Positions 17,001-25,200 of a stretch of DNA of 27,036 nucleotides are shown here, in pieces (position 1 is the stretch's first letter; every line of letters starts with the position of its first letter). Under the pieces are notes generated by a model, which was not told where the DNA came from, made no database searches, and saw only the letters and a program-made list of their open reading frames with translations. The translations under genes and the position numbers were made by a program. The stretch is taken from positions 1 through 27,036 of the forward strand of contig DATLAN010000098.1 of the NCBI GenBank assembly GCA_035527455.1, read 5' to 3'. This stretch comes from DATLAN01 sp035527455. Its GTDB lineage: Bacteria > Planctomycetota > Planctomycetia > Pirellulales > Thermoguttaceae.

Positions 17001-19043
17001 GAAGTCATCGCTGTATGTGTCGGCGGCCGGGTCGAAGAGATTGCCGAAGATGTCGCCGTCGCTGGCGTCCACGTCGCCGGCCGGGTAATTGAGGGTCGGA
17101 GAAATGCCCTGGGCGTCGACCGTGAACGCTTCGAAACTCGTGCCGCCCGCACCTGCCAGAATGGGGCTGATCCATCCCCCGGAATACGCGACCACGTCTG
17201 CCATGTCGACGTCGCTGCCGTAGAATTCGCCGAGCAGGCCCGGCCCGCCGTTGTCCAGGGGGCCCGGTCCCGAGGCGATCGTCATGACGCCGCCGGAGAG
17301 CAGCATCGCGGTGGATCCACCCCAGGCCTCGGAGCCGATCATGACCAGCTCACCCTGGTGGGCGTCGATGGCAACGCCCGTCATGCCGGCGGGAGCGAAC
17401 GCCAGCGTCGAATCCGGCGCTCCGAGGATCAGCTTGCCCGATCCGCCTTTCGAAAAGACCTCCAAGGCGGTTCCCGTGGCGTCCAGCGGGTCGACGCCGA
17501 AGTCCGTTTCGATTTCCGGGTTCACGCCCACACGGGTAGCCGCCGGGTCGATGGCCGTCGAGCCGAAGGTGACGCCGCTGGAGGTGCCGGTGGTCGTGAG
17601 GATGCCGTTCTTGAGGGTCAGTGTGCCGAAGGTCACGTCGCCGCCGGTGTCCAGCTTCAGCGCGGAATCGGCGCTAAGCGCCACGTCCACGCTCGACGCG
17701 TCGGTCGCCGCACCGAGAAGACGAAACGCGCCGCCGGCGAGTTGGAGACGCGTGGCCTGGTCCAGGGGGTCGGCGCCCTGGCTCTGAAGCGTGCCCGCCT
17801 CGACCCGGAAGATCGTGTCCGCGACGGCCGACATCCCATTGCCGGCGGAATTGTCCAGGATGAGCGTTCCGGCACCCGTCTTGACCAGCGTGCCCGCGAC
17901 GCCGCCGTCGCCCAGCAAACCCACCGGCAAGTTCGTGCCGACGTCGATCGTGGCGTTGCCGGCGGTGGCCACCAGCGAGTCGATCGAGCCGTAGCGGGCC
18001 GACAAGACGGCGCCGTCACCCAACTCGACGTTCGAGCCGTCTACTCGCGTGCTCACCGCCAGCGACTGGTTCGCGCCCACGACGACCTTGCCCGTACCCA
18101 GGATCTCCAGAGAATGGGCCAGGCCGGCGGCGGCGCCGGTCTGAATGGTCACCGTGTGTCCGTCGTTGACCACGACGGCGGTATTGTCGGTGGGAATCGT
18201 GATCGTCGGGTCGGTCGTCGACCAGACGGGAGTCGCGTTGTCGTTCCAGTTGCCGGTCAACAGACTGCTCAACTCCGCCGCGGTGATGTCCGCGGTGATT
18301 CCCGCGTTGTAGTTGAAGAGCACGTCGTCGGCCGAGAGCACGCCGTCGTGGATGCGGATTTGGGCCGTCGAAAGCGAGACCGGCAGGTCCCCCACCGCGT
18401 CTCCGGCGTTGTTCCGCTGGGCGCCGATGTTGATGCTCAGTCCGTTGAAGGAGTCCAGCGTATCGCCCAAGTCCTTCGAGTTGAGTTCGACGCCGTCCGC
18501 ATAGACGCGCATCATGGTGCCGTCATAGGTCCAGGCGAGGTGGTGCCATTGACCGTCGGCCGGATGCGGGTTGTTCCAGCCGATGTCGTTGGCGCCGCCC
18601 CAATGGCCGGCCGCACCATAGGCGTCGTCACTCCCGTAGCCGTACGAATTGTTCCTGGCATTCGTTCCCCGGTGGCTCCAGGAAACAATCATTTCTTCGG
18701 CGGCCACGGCGGGATTGTAGACCCAGGCTTCGATGGACCGGGTGCCCTCATCTTCGATGCCCAAGGGGGCGTTGGGCCCGACGAACCAGTCGCCGGCGCC
18801 GTCGAAGGTCACTGCAGTGGCGGTGAGGACGCCGTCACTGACGTCCTGGACCTGCGGATTGCCGTTGACCGCAAACACCCCTCCGAGCGAACCCTCGTTC
18901 ACCCAATCAAGGGCCGGACCGAGTGCCAAGCCCCGGGCGTCCAAGTTAACCAGCAAGTCTTCGGCGACGACCAGGCCCGCCCGGGCCGCGCCACCGCCGG
19001 TCGACAACAATCCGATCAACACGCCGAGCAAAAGCCTCTTCAT
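11022..19043 (-). CDS. Giant PEP-CTERM surface protein with LamG-, PA14- and dockerin-like segments (2673 aa)
   Basis: The start is ATG 19043 with TAAGGAG eight bases upstream and a signal peptide (residues 1-22). Domains in order: a LamG/concanavalin-like domain at about 25-250 (RSIEAWVYNP, DGQWHHLAWTYDG, TAQIRIHDGVLSADD); beta-solenoid, autotransporter-strand-like repeats (VKTGAGTLILDN at 387-398); a PA14-like domain at about 600-768 (GLLGEFYG, MPDEGDYKFTLATNAGGKLW); more solenoid; a second LamG-like domain at about 979-1195; solenoid; PA14-like segments at about 1700-1810 and 1950-2112 (PPETGDYRFRFDCDDRAW); and a dockerin-like pair of calcium loops at 2471-2490 (DADGDGAVNGLDVAAMIGNW) and 2505-2532. 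The tail is a sorting signal, VPEP at 2649-2652, a Leu-rich helix and RRRR. There is one cysteine in the mature protein, at 2045. It probably binds polysaccharide or builds the cell surface. No frameshift is seen in 8 kb. Confidence 0.93.
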   Translation of the reverse strand: MKRLLLGVLIGLLSTGGGAARAGLVVAEDLLVNLDARGLALGPALDWVNEGSLGGVFAVNGNPQVQDVSDGVLTATAVTFDGAGDWFVGPNAPLGIEDEGTRSIEAWVYNPAVAAEEMIVSWSHRGTNARNNSYGYGSDDAYGAAGHWGGANDIGWNNPHPADGQWHHLAWTYDGTMMRVYADGVELNSKDLGDTLDSFNGLSINIGAQRNNAGDAVGDLPVSLSTAQIRIHDGVLSADDVLFNYNAGITADITAAELSSLLTGNWNDNATPVWSTTDPTITIPTDNTAVVVNDGHTVTIQTGAAAGLAHSLEILGTGKVVVGANQSLAVSTRVDGSNVELGDGAVLSARYGSIDSLVATAGNATIDVGTNLPVGLLGDGGVAGTLVKTGAGTLILDNSAGNGMSAVADTIFRVEAGTLQSQGADPLDQATRLQLAGGAFRLLGAATDASSVDVALSADSALKLDTGGDVTFGTLTLKNGILTTTGTSSGVTFGSTAIDPAATRVGVNPEIETDFGVDPLDATGTALEVFSKGGSGKLILGAPDSTLAFAPAGMTGVAIDAHQGELVMIGSEAWGGSTAMLLSGGVMTIASGPGPLDNGGPGLLGEFYGSDVDMADVVAYSGGWISPILAGAGGTSFEAFTVDAQGISPTLNYPAGDVDASDGDIFGNLFDPAADTYSDDFAVRWTGKILMPDEGDYKFTLATNAGGKLWIDGQQVASYAQSANQFVPATGTFTVAAGEEGQHDIVVGYSDIALESGIELTWDYGNLGDGIDPQYLSREPTPGASESLAMTGHTVEVIADSTLNAMGPTADFGPLTLTAGTLTTAGAPGGMSFTSTTVSGTAGVHAQTATTLGDVTINEGAVLTTAGTGPIVFPTGIAFVPGINSAGVDLQVATELGTIDATGTADGFVFSMRGPAGLTIGPDTATKFQGMTGAVLDAGGGPLTLIGNAAWAGANQARLSGGTFIVTDVALPIPAMPPGIAFWLDADDPTTLSTTADGTGPAPADGQGVAYWADKDGSGNVATAPAGMPQFVADGVNGKPVLRFVAAESDSLDYADVAAQDTTTFIMYKMNAGSGWRNPMDATSTTQGWLHMTRDQERSLQKGGGDQNLFSGVSAHEWHLQSFQLKTQDYRLWVDGVMFGPNTTSTQTFDPFTQLGGFTSLDMDVAEVLVYTGTLSDAEHVAVGTYFADKYGLSTSYRMPIPALTLTDKHFTVAADSTLFADTDFSADFGNLRLENGVMSVTGAPDGVTFLSTTVETAAPDDVTGINAQMDFFGGPLTIASGVLETAGQPIEFSSTTIPNGATTVGFKVEGPLELGVITGEGDPGAGPAVVISKSGSLELALAQPNVGLENATFDAREGVLRMVGIDAWGGSTEGRISGGTLSIDVLGAGGDPLLPVDLLDTNITVVGGGTLGAAMSGLNLNVLNIGDGETLTTTGSPITFSSVNFEGDGDATVGIHSNTDTTLTEASGLDGGGRNLTIAISGSGRTILTRPGTNLENTTFRLDSGELVGLLDPGGAFGSVAFNGGGLLVSSTGGNLTFDNPLSVTGDGTFATTAELPGGVGNVEVALNAVTFDNHAVLSLEANDGYTFNLNGPMSGKGGVEFLGGNVNLQANAPMEYQGKTVVRGGTVVVDAPIDATTGLEVLGGKMVINSDVIVNISDLLGTLVMSGFMDPANPTNSALMDFSNGGGLMAMVPVGTTQFRGNFDISGDGTFRGLIPGITVNDLYQTLFTGMFNATVSGDYRLEFQNRDDRVVMYLDLDRDGVFQSTERMLGDNGVKTQYLDAGEYAVAFGHMEGTGGSRIRFLMQTPPDGPIPTNSVVNLGNAAHAELFIQPDAIPAATTVDNGELEVNGMLDGGNLTVTNSSLKIGPDGLVLADKVTFDGNSTADVEGSLVIAASLSYRVDTVVFPTFTVGDGQATFMGADLTKNGPERITLNGTLAMATTTGAEGDGLMGSIFRGTPRNDTRMNLIGAAYYPSATRIFTGDKANTVLAVAEDGANNLLLSGTTQAWNSFPNFDGNADDFITAYSGRFYPPETGDYRFRFDCDDRAWMFIDMDDNGTFDDTVDQVGNYEWTSNGIKTLEAGRGYSFVAMGQEYAGNQTFNWYFTPPGGAEKRVDLSDPAQEGLWRTITPSAAPISMPNTDIVVESDSAIDLGGLAGQFRNLTVEGDSELLLGPFDPGVGNVSTYTFADVTADDGTAVYGELEISGNLSLAGDAPLWSATAGVNPTIRHGLLDQHIGTLTFVGHPQMVVEEDAQGNVLSTPRTTFEIFSDQSDKIVLTGTPTIDSEMTLDGDVTLRGIGVLWNGSVPQGHIASTDPGNVPPEPLTLTFVEVQDTSSNTLSGMFDVPEAFAGHHIGSGIFNMDVHPVLPTTQEVYDQAVPGELLWLELGQVDLLGQPIPEEAWGWRYYPVDPGDPNSGFLPKVTDANGLTYHLVDDGVISYGDLGSIPRLAEDEAFSKVTGDLFIARSGDADGDGAVNGLDVAAMIGNWTGNRWKPTPNKTWLDGDVAGGPSDRGDGQVNLRDFMALLQNYSKADPGVAEGSATAVYDPATGRFTVSVDGVMAWALSVDGQLTGEDVQGVAAALSSGEGTLVSANGDVVGAGSLVGLLSYADVELGQLVEPGTDPSAITFEYMLGFGSPRHSGTITVVPEPGTVVLLLSGLLALLLLIRRRR

Positions 19044-19613
19044 CGTTCTTACTCCTTAGCGACCAGGCAAGAGAGCACCCTAGACAAATAATGAAATGAC
19101 CCTTGGCCGGAATTCATTCACGAACACTGCGTGAATAGTCCCAGTCGGATAGGACCGTATCCTGAGATGGCCAAGAGAAAAGCTGCCTCGCTGCAAACCG
19201 ATCTGTTGCAGGTTCCGATGAGTTCGGGCAGGTCGTGATGTTTCTCGGCGAAACGGCGGATCGAGTCGCCGATGAGCACGGCCCACCCATTCTCGATACT
19301 GAGGGCTAACATACCATTGTCTGGTCGGACTTGCAAGCTTTTCGTGAGGGTTTTAATGATATTCCTGGATCTACTACCCTTGGGTGTCTAGTGGTAATCG
19401 TAAGTGCTGGTCGCAAAGCCGCAAGTGGCTGATGATGGTTGGTGACTCTGCGGGGGCAATTCCAGGCGTCTGCAAGCAGTGTCCACGTTGCCGCCGAACG
19501 CGACGCATCCGTCTTGCCGATGCAAGAACTATTTGCCGTTCTCGCAGCCTGACGATCGTGGAATAATAGATGGATTGCGTGAACTCGGACCTCTCCGGCC
19601 GCAGGACCCAACC
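19044..19613. other. Intergenic region between divergent giant PEP-CTERM and DsbD genes
   Basis: About 570 bases with no gene I can support. It is less GC-rich than its surroundings and must hold both divergent promoters. A minus-strand frame at 19336-19118 (MLALSIENGWAVLIGDS..., 72 codons) and a Cys-containing plus frame at 19384-19566 are open but resemble nothing known. They could be relics of a lost gene. One hairpin at 19116-19136 is listed separately. Confidence 0.5.
19116..19136. promoter_or_regulatory. Inverted repeat ATTCACG-7nt-CGTGAAT upstream of the giant gene
   Basis: Perfect 7-bp arms around AACACTG, 73 bases before the giant PEP-CTERM start codon. The spacing of about one helical turn between arm centres suits a dimeric repressor or activator. 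It could equally be a leader hairpin. Confidence 0.4.
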
Positions 19614-21488
19614 ATGAATCGAAGTCGTTTTCAGGGAATGATTTGGATCTCCGGTTTGCTGCTGTTGTGCGCGGCGAGTTGGCCGGCGGCGGGCCAGGAC
19701 GAACCGTTCTTTCCGGGGCAGCCGTTGCCGGGGCTCCAGGACCAATGGCAAACCGGCCCCGCCTGGAATACTTTCGACAGGGTTCAAGTAACGGCTCAGT
19801 TTACGGAGCCCACCGAGCAGAAGCCCGCCAGGTTGTTCGTCCAGGCGACGATCGATCCGGGCTATCACATCTATTCCCTGGACTACACCGGCAGCGGGCC
19901 GACGGCCCAGACCGCCGTCAAGGTGACGGGGGCCGTTGGCATCAAGCGGGTGGGGACCTTCCAGGCTTATCCCCCGGCCGAAGAGAAGCCGGTCTTCGAC
20001 TCCCAGGTGCCGATGCACGAGGGGAGCGTGATCTTCTACGCGCCGATCGAACTGGCCGACGGCGTCAATCCGCAGAATCTGAAAATCGAAGGAACGCTGC
20101 ACGCGCTGCCCTGCACCGACAATAAGTGCGAACAGCCTCTGGACATCGCCTTCACGGCACTGAAGGGCCCGGGGATGGAGATTCCCGAGGTCGCAACCGC
20201 GCCGAGCAAGCAGATCGCCGAACCCTTGGACCTGGGCAAGCTGGCGCAGACGCTCGCGTTTGCCTTCCTGGGCGGCTTGATCCTCAACTTGATGCCGTGC
20301 GTGTTGCCGGTGATCAGCCTGAAGATCCTCTCGTTTCTCGAACAGGCCGGTGAAAGCCGTGCCCGGGTGCTCGCGCTGAACGTCTGGTACTGCGTCGGGC
20401 TGCTTTCGGTCTTCATGGTCCTTGCCGCGTTGGCCGCCACGTTGGGACTCGCTTGGGGCGAACAGTTTACTTTGCCCTGGTTCAAGGTGGTGATGACCGG
20501 GCTGGTTTTCGTGATGGCCCTGAGTTTCCTGGGCGTCTGGGAGATTCCCATTCCGGGCTTCATCGGCCGCGGGCGGGCCGGCCAGTTGCAGACCAAGGAA
20601 GGGGCCGGCGGCGCCTTCTTCAAGGGAGTCTTCGCGACGATTCTGGCCACACCGTGCAGCGCACCGTTTCTCGGCCCGGTGTTTGGTTTTCTGCTGGACC
20701 AGCCGCCGTACATGGCTTACTTGGTCTTCACCGCCGTCGGATTGGGGATGGCCTCGCCCTATTTGTTGATAGGTGCTTTTCCGAGACTGATTCGGTTCCT
20801 GCCGAAACCGGGCGCCTGGATGGCAACCTTCCAACAAGTGATGGCGTTTCTGCTTCTCGGCACGGTTGTCTACCTGTTTACGACACTCAGCGCGACGTAC
20901 TTCGTTCCCACGCTTACTTTGTTGATAGGGCTCTGGTTTGCCTGCTGGCTGATCGGGCGCACGCCGCTGACCGCCGGCCCGCAGGCAAGGTCGGCCGCCT
21001 GGGGCGGCGGCATGTTGGTTGCCGCTTTGGTGGGCCTTTTCGCCTTCACGGTGCTGCTTTACGAGTCGAAGATGCCCTGGAAGCCGTTCTCGCCGGCCGC
21101 CTTGGCTCAAGCCCGGGCAGAAGGCAAGACCGTCATGGTCGACTTCTCGGCCGACTGGTGTTTGACGTGCAAGACGAACCTGAAATTCGCCGTCGACACG
21201 CAAGCGGTCCGCGACCTTGTCGAAAAGAATCAAGTGGTTCCCATGTTGGGCGACTGGACCGACCGGTCGCCGATGATCAAGCAGGCCATCAACGACCTCG
21301 GCTACAATTCCATCCCCGTCCTGGCCGTTTGGCCGGCGGAGAAACCGGACAGCAAAGTCATCGTTCTGGCAGACCTGCTGTCGCAGAGCGACGTCCTCGA
21401 AGCCTTGAAGGCCGCCGGACCGTCGAGGCCGGAAGAAGAGCAGGAACAGTCGGCAGGGCTTCGGGGGCCGGCGAACGGAGCCCTATGA
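19614..21488 (+). CDS. dsbD: Thiol:disulfide interchange protein DsbD-like
   Basis: The 624-residue protein moves reducing power from cytoplasmic thioredoxin to the periplasm. It has a signal peptide (1-27), a periplasmic N-terminal DsbD-alpha-like domain with the pair C167/C172 (PCTDNKCEQPL), a membrane domain from about 210 to 485 with the two conserved cysteines C229 (LMPCVLPV) and C348 (ATPCSAPFLGP), and a C-terminal thioredoxin domain with the WCLTC site at 515-519. Length and order match full DsbD. The frame is open 45 codons further upstream, but ATG 19614 is chosen because the signal peptide follows it directly and GCAGGA lies seven bases before. The short Pro/Glu-rich tail after 600 is not typical. 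No partner such as a cytochrome c maturation gene is adjacent. The last 6 bp overlap the converging nuclease-like gene. Confidence 0.92.
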   Translation: MNRSRFQGMIWISGLLLLCAASWPAAGQDEPFFPGQPLPGLQDQWQTGPAWNTFDRVQVTAQFTEPTEQKPARLFVQATIDPGYHIYSLDYTGSGPTAQTAVKVTGAVGIKRVGTFQAYPPAEEKPVFDSQVPMHEGSVIFYAPIELADGVNPQNLKIEGTLHALPCTDNKCEQPLDIAFTALKGPGMEIPEVATAPSKQIAEPLDLGKLAQTLAFAFLGGLILNLMPCVLPVISLKILSFLEQAGESRARVLALNVWYCVGLLSVFMVLAALAATLGLAWGEQFTLPWFKVVMTGLVFVMALSFLGVWEIPIPGFIGRGRAGQLQTKEGAGGAFFKGVFATILATPCSAPFLGPVFGFLLDQPPYMAYLVFTAVGLGMASPYLLIGAFPRLIRFLPKPGAWMATFQQVMAFLLLGTVVYLFTTLSATYFVPTLTLLIGLWFACWLIGRTPLTAGPQARSAAWGGGMLVAALVGLFAFTVLLYESKMPWKPFSPAALAQARAEGKTVMVDFSADWCLTCKTNLKFAVDTQAVRDLVEKNQVVPMLGDWTDRSPMIKQAINDLGYNSIPVLAVWPAEKPDSKVIVLADLLSQSDVLEALKAAGPSRPEEEQEQSAGLRGPANGAL

Positions 21489-22199
21489 GACGGCTCCTTC
21501 TGAACCAAGACTCGCCGGGCGGACCTTGTACTCGTACTTTCCCAACCGGATGATCTCGATCTTGTCTCCGGGTCGAAGGCCATGCGATCGAAAGAGTTCT
21601 TTGACTTCGGCGTGTGCGGTACGAAACGTCTTGTGTCTGCCGGAAATGTCGGTCGTTACCCGGCCGATGCCTTCGAACTCGACGATCAGATGGTGTGCCG
21701 CGCGATCCGTGTTCCCTCCGATGCACTCTTCGGGCCAGAAGTCATCGAGCGGCTTGATGTTGATGTAGCCGTTCTTGAGTCCGCCGGCCGTGACGGCCGT
21801 TCTGCGAATCTCCAGCGGCTCCGCAGTCCGGACGCGCTGAAGCGGACCGGAGACGTTCGCTTTGGCTTCCGCGATGTACGGCTTCAAGGCCAGCACGGGC
21901 AACGGACACGTCTCCCAATCGTGCTCGTAGCAGACAATCAAATCGCACGCATCCGGATCATGCCCGTGCCGCTGGAAATTGCTGCTCTTGAACTCGAACT
22001 CGATGGCGAGTCGTTCCCAGCCCTTGTCCACTTGCCGCCGGGCGACGCAATCGGGGAACTCCGCACGAATCTCTTCGATAATGAAGCCGAGTTCCTCGCA
22101 CACCTTGGCGAATAGTGCAACCACTCCCATTTCGTTGACCGGTCCGTAGACCAGTCCACGAAAGTTGATGATGTCGCCGACGATGCTCGGTTTTGCCAT
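21483..22199 (-). CDS. PD-(D/E)XK nuclease-like protein with C-terminal DNA-binding-like domain
   Basis: The 238-residue protein has a helix at residues 20-38 (NEMGVVALFAKVCEELGF), then FPDC with D50 and IEFEFK with E69 and K71. The D50 plus E69-x-K71 spacing fits a PD-(D/E)XK endonuclease core. It is followed by SSNFQRHGHDPDACDLIVCY and EHDWETCP. After a linker, residues 140-155 (GGLKNGYINIKPLDDFWPEE) and about 168-228 (HLIVEFEGIGRVTTDISG, FFRSH-like ELFRSHGLRPGDKIEIIR) resemble a small beta-barrel DNA-binding domain. The family assignment comes from motifs only. The start ATG 22199 has GAGGGA about eight bases upstream. No methyltransferase is next to it, so it is not an evident restriction pair. 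A REP-like unit lies 30 bases before the start. It could be an orphan restriction enzyme, a homing-type nuclease or a repair protein. Confidence 0.7.
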   Translation of the reverse strand: MAKPSIVGDIINFRGLVYGPVNEMGVVALFAKVCEELGFIIEEIRAEFPDCVARRQVDKGWERLAIEFEFKSSNFQRHGHDPDACDLIVCYEHDWETCPLPVLALKPYIAEAKANVSGPLQRVRTAEPLEIRRTAVTAGGLKNGYINIKPLDDFWPEECIGGNTDRAAHHLIVEFEGIGRVTTDISGRHKTFRTAHAEVKELFRSHGLRPGDKIEIIRLGKYEYKVRPASLGSEGAVS

Positions 22200-22229
22200 G
22201 CATATCCCTCATCGTGCCAGACGGGGCTG

Positions 22230-22254
22230 CATCTCGCGGAGCGAGATGGCTACT
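22230..22254 (-). repeat. Single REP-like unit with a decayed second arm
   Basis: A complete 25-bp unit on the minus strand (22254-22230, starting AGTAGCCATCTCGC). It is followed toward the nuclease-like gene by CAGCCCCGTCT, the beginning of a second arm that is then lost. It lies between the beta-propeller gene's stop and the nuclease-like gene's start. Confidence 0.8.
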
Positions 22255-22281
22255 GTACAATCAATTCCTGAACGCCCGTAA

Positions 22282-25200
22282 TCACTCCCCTGCCGCGAAA
22301 CAGATCACCCGGCCGTCTTCCAGCGACACCACGATGTGGCCATCCGCGTCGACGGCCGTGCCGCCCTTGACCACGCCGGCGGGCAGCTTCTGGTACCAGA
22401 CGTCCTCGCCGGTCTTCACGTCCATCGCCGCCAGGAACGACTCGGCAGCGTCCTGAGGACCCGTTCGACCGGCCGTGAGCAACACGTCGCCGCCGAGGAT
22501 GAAGCTGTTGTACACCCGGCCGGTCTGCTCCTGCCAGAGCACCTTCCGCTGCGGTCCCGGCTGCCGGTCCGCCGGGCGGTCGGTCACTCGGTCCGTCGGC
22601 CTTGGCGGGGCGGCCGCGCCGGCCGAAAGCGGCGCCAGAAGCGTCAGACGCGAGTGCTGCACGCCGTCGTAGCTGGCCATATAGCCCAACGTCTTGCCGT
22701 CGTCGTACGTGTGGGCAAAGGAGAGGTACTTTCCGTAACGCGGGTAGTACGGATAGTAGGCCGTGCGAAAACTCGACTGCACGCTCTGGTTCGGCGCGTT
22801 GAGACACTTGCCCGTCGCCAGATCGTAACGGGCCACGTCGTGCACGTTGCCGGCGGCGAAACGGAGTTCCCCGTCGCGGATCTGCAATTCGCCCTGAAGG
22901 CTCACGCCGCTGTTGCGGGCCTGGGAGACCGTGCCGGACGTGTCGTTATACCACTTGACTTTCCCGGTGGCCGCGTCCAGAGCGTAGACGTACGTGCCGT
23001 CGTAATTCACGATCCCGGCCGCCGCGTAAACGACGCCGTCCTGGACAACGACGCCGCCGCCCACCGGCCAGCGGGAGATCAGCTTGTCGAAAACGGGAAT
23101 CCGTTGCTCGGCCGGCGCGGCACGGAAGCTCCACAGCATCCTCCCCGGCGTTCCCGCCTCGAACGCATAAACCCGCCCGTCGGCCGAACCCACGAAGACG
23201 CGTCCATCGGCCACGGCCGGCGGAAGGAAGACGGACCCGTCCGTGTAGCCCTTCCAGTGTTCCAGGCCGGAGGCGATCCCGAGCGCCCGCACCACCCCGC
23301 TTTCATCGCCGACGAACACGACACCCCCGGCGGTCACCGGCGCGGTCGGACGGCAGGGCGTCGAGGGCTGGAACGTCCAGTACCGCTTGACACGACGAGG
23401 GATCTCCACCTTGGCCACGGCCGTCCGCGCATTGTCGCCCTGATAACAGGGCCAATCGCCCGGCCGCACGGCGAGTTCCGGCCCCAGCGGCCCGTCGTAT
23501 CCCGTTTCCAGACGGGAATCGTCCACCGCCGGGTGAAAATCGAAACCTCCGGCCGACGCCAGCCCGACGTGTCCGTACAGGCTCAATTGGCAGCCGCACA
23601 TCCACGGTCCCCAGTAGAGCAGCCCGTCGGAGATGATCACCCCGTCCTGGCAGGGCGGTCGCATCGGGGCGACGTGGTGGGCCGCACCGGAGGCGACGTC
23701 CAGCCGCACCGTCCCGCCACTCGTGCGATAGAAGATGCTGTCGATGCTTCCGGTCGCCCTGGTACACGCCCGGCGGGTGGGCAGCACGGCAAGCTGCCGG
23801 CCGGTGGCGTAGTCCATCTTCGAGCCCGTGTCGCCCGGCCCGGCCGCGTAGATCGCGTCGTCGCGGAGCACGAGCTGCAGGTTCCCGTGTTCCTTCTGCC
23901 ACAACAGCTTTCCGTCCTCGGCGGAAACGACCACCAGCCGGCTGCGTTGCGGCCCGGCGAAGAAGAGGTGCCGATCGTCGCACTTGATGTAGGTCTGCGT
24001 GGCATAGCCGGTGACGTAAAGCTGGGCCCGGCCGTTGGGTCCGATCGCCCGGAGCAGTTCGGCGTCGGAGGTCTTCCAAGCGACTGCGCCCTCTTTGGCG
24101 TCGAGACAGCCGAGAAACTTCTCGGGGCTGTAGAAGCAGATGCGGCCGTTCTTCATGCACACGCCGCGGCTGTCGATGTATTCTTCTTCCCGGTGCGACC
24201 AGAGGATCTTCTTGCTGGCCGGATCGATGGCCACGAAGGTCCGCCCGAAACCGAAGTTCGTCTTGGGGTCGGCGTACTCGTGTCCCTGCCACATCCCCCA
24301 GGGCCAGTGTCCCATGCCCGGGGTGCTCGAGGGCTGCAACGCCACCTCGATCTCCTCGCCGCCAACCAGGGCGTACAACACGCCGTCCTCGAGCGCCATC
24401 CACTTCCAGACCGGTCCGTCGGCCAGCCCCTCGGGCAGCACGATCTCGTCCTTCACCCGACCGGTCCGCGCGTCGATCAGCTTGCACGATTCCGCGTCGC
24501 CGAAGTAGAGCGTCTCCGGCGTGGCGATCATCGTGCTGCGATGGATCATGAACCCTTCGGGCACGTCCCGCCGCCAGAGGATCGTGCCGTTGTAGCCGTT
24601 GATGCACAGCATCGTATTGAGCATCGCGTTCTGATTCGCCTTGTGGGCGATGTGGCCGAATGCCTTGAAGATCCTGCCGCCGGCCGCGACGGTCACCTCG
24701 GGCATGGGGCAGAACTTCGGCCCGGCGAGAAACTGCGTCAGGTACGGCACCCGGGCGAGCCGGTCGGTCGACAGCGGGTTGTTGTCCGGGCCGTGATAGA
24801 GATGGCTCCAGTCGTCCGTGCCCTCCGGCTGCGGCTTGACGATCTGCACGTCGCCGAGGATCGCCTTTCCTTCAGGGTGCAGGACTCGCAGGAATTCATT
24901 TGGGGCCGGGCCGTCGTAGGCAGCTTGCGAAACGAGCACCACGTCGGCCACGTTGTCGGCCAGTTGGATCGAATTTCCATTGCCTTGATCGACGAAAACC
25001 CGTTGGCCCAACAGTCCGGCCGCCTCGGCCGCTTCTCTCACCGCCGCCACCTCCTCGGCCACGGGAGACTGGAAGTAGACGAGCAACTCGCTGCCTTGGG
25101 CCAGGTCCGTCACAAAATCGGCTTGAACTCCCGTTGGCAGGCCCACCACGGCGCAGATGCCCTTGGTAACGCCGATCTTCTTCAGTGCGGCCCGTGCGTT

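Noticed and set aside
14673..19091. 1472-codon plus-strand open frame opposite the giant PEP-CTERM gene
   Set aside because: It is the antisense shadow of a GC-rich, repeat-containing gene; its translation is rich in Arg, His, Gly and Val, has no domain, and lies entirely opposite a well-supported protein.
19118..19336. 72-codon minus-strand ORF between the giant gene and dsbD
   Set aside because: No ribosome site or recognisable motif was found, and it sits where both divergent promoters must lie.
19374..21233. 619-codon minus-strand frame opposite dsbD
   Set aside because: The plus strand has unmistakable DsbD motifs; the minus frame is Gln/Arg/His-rich with no family features.
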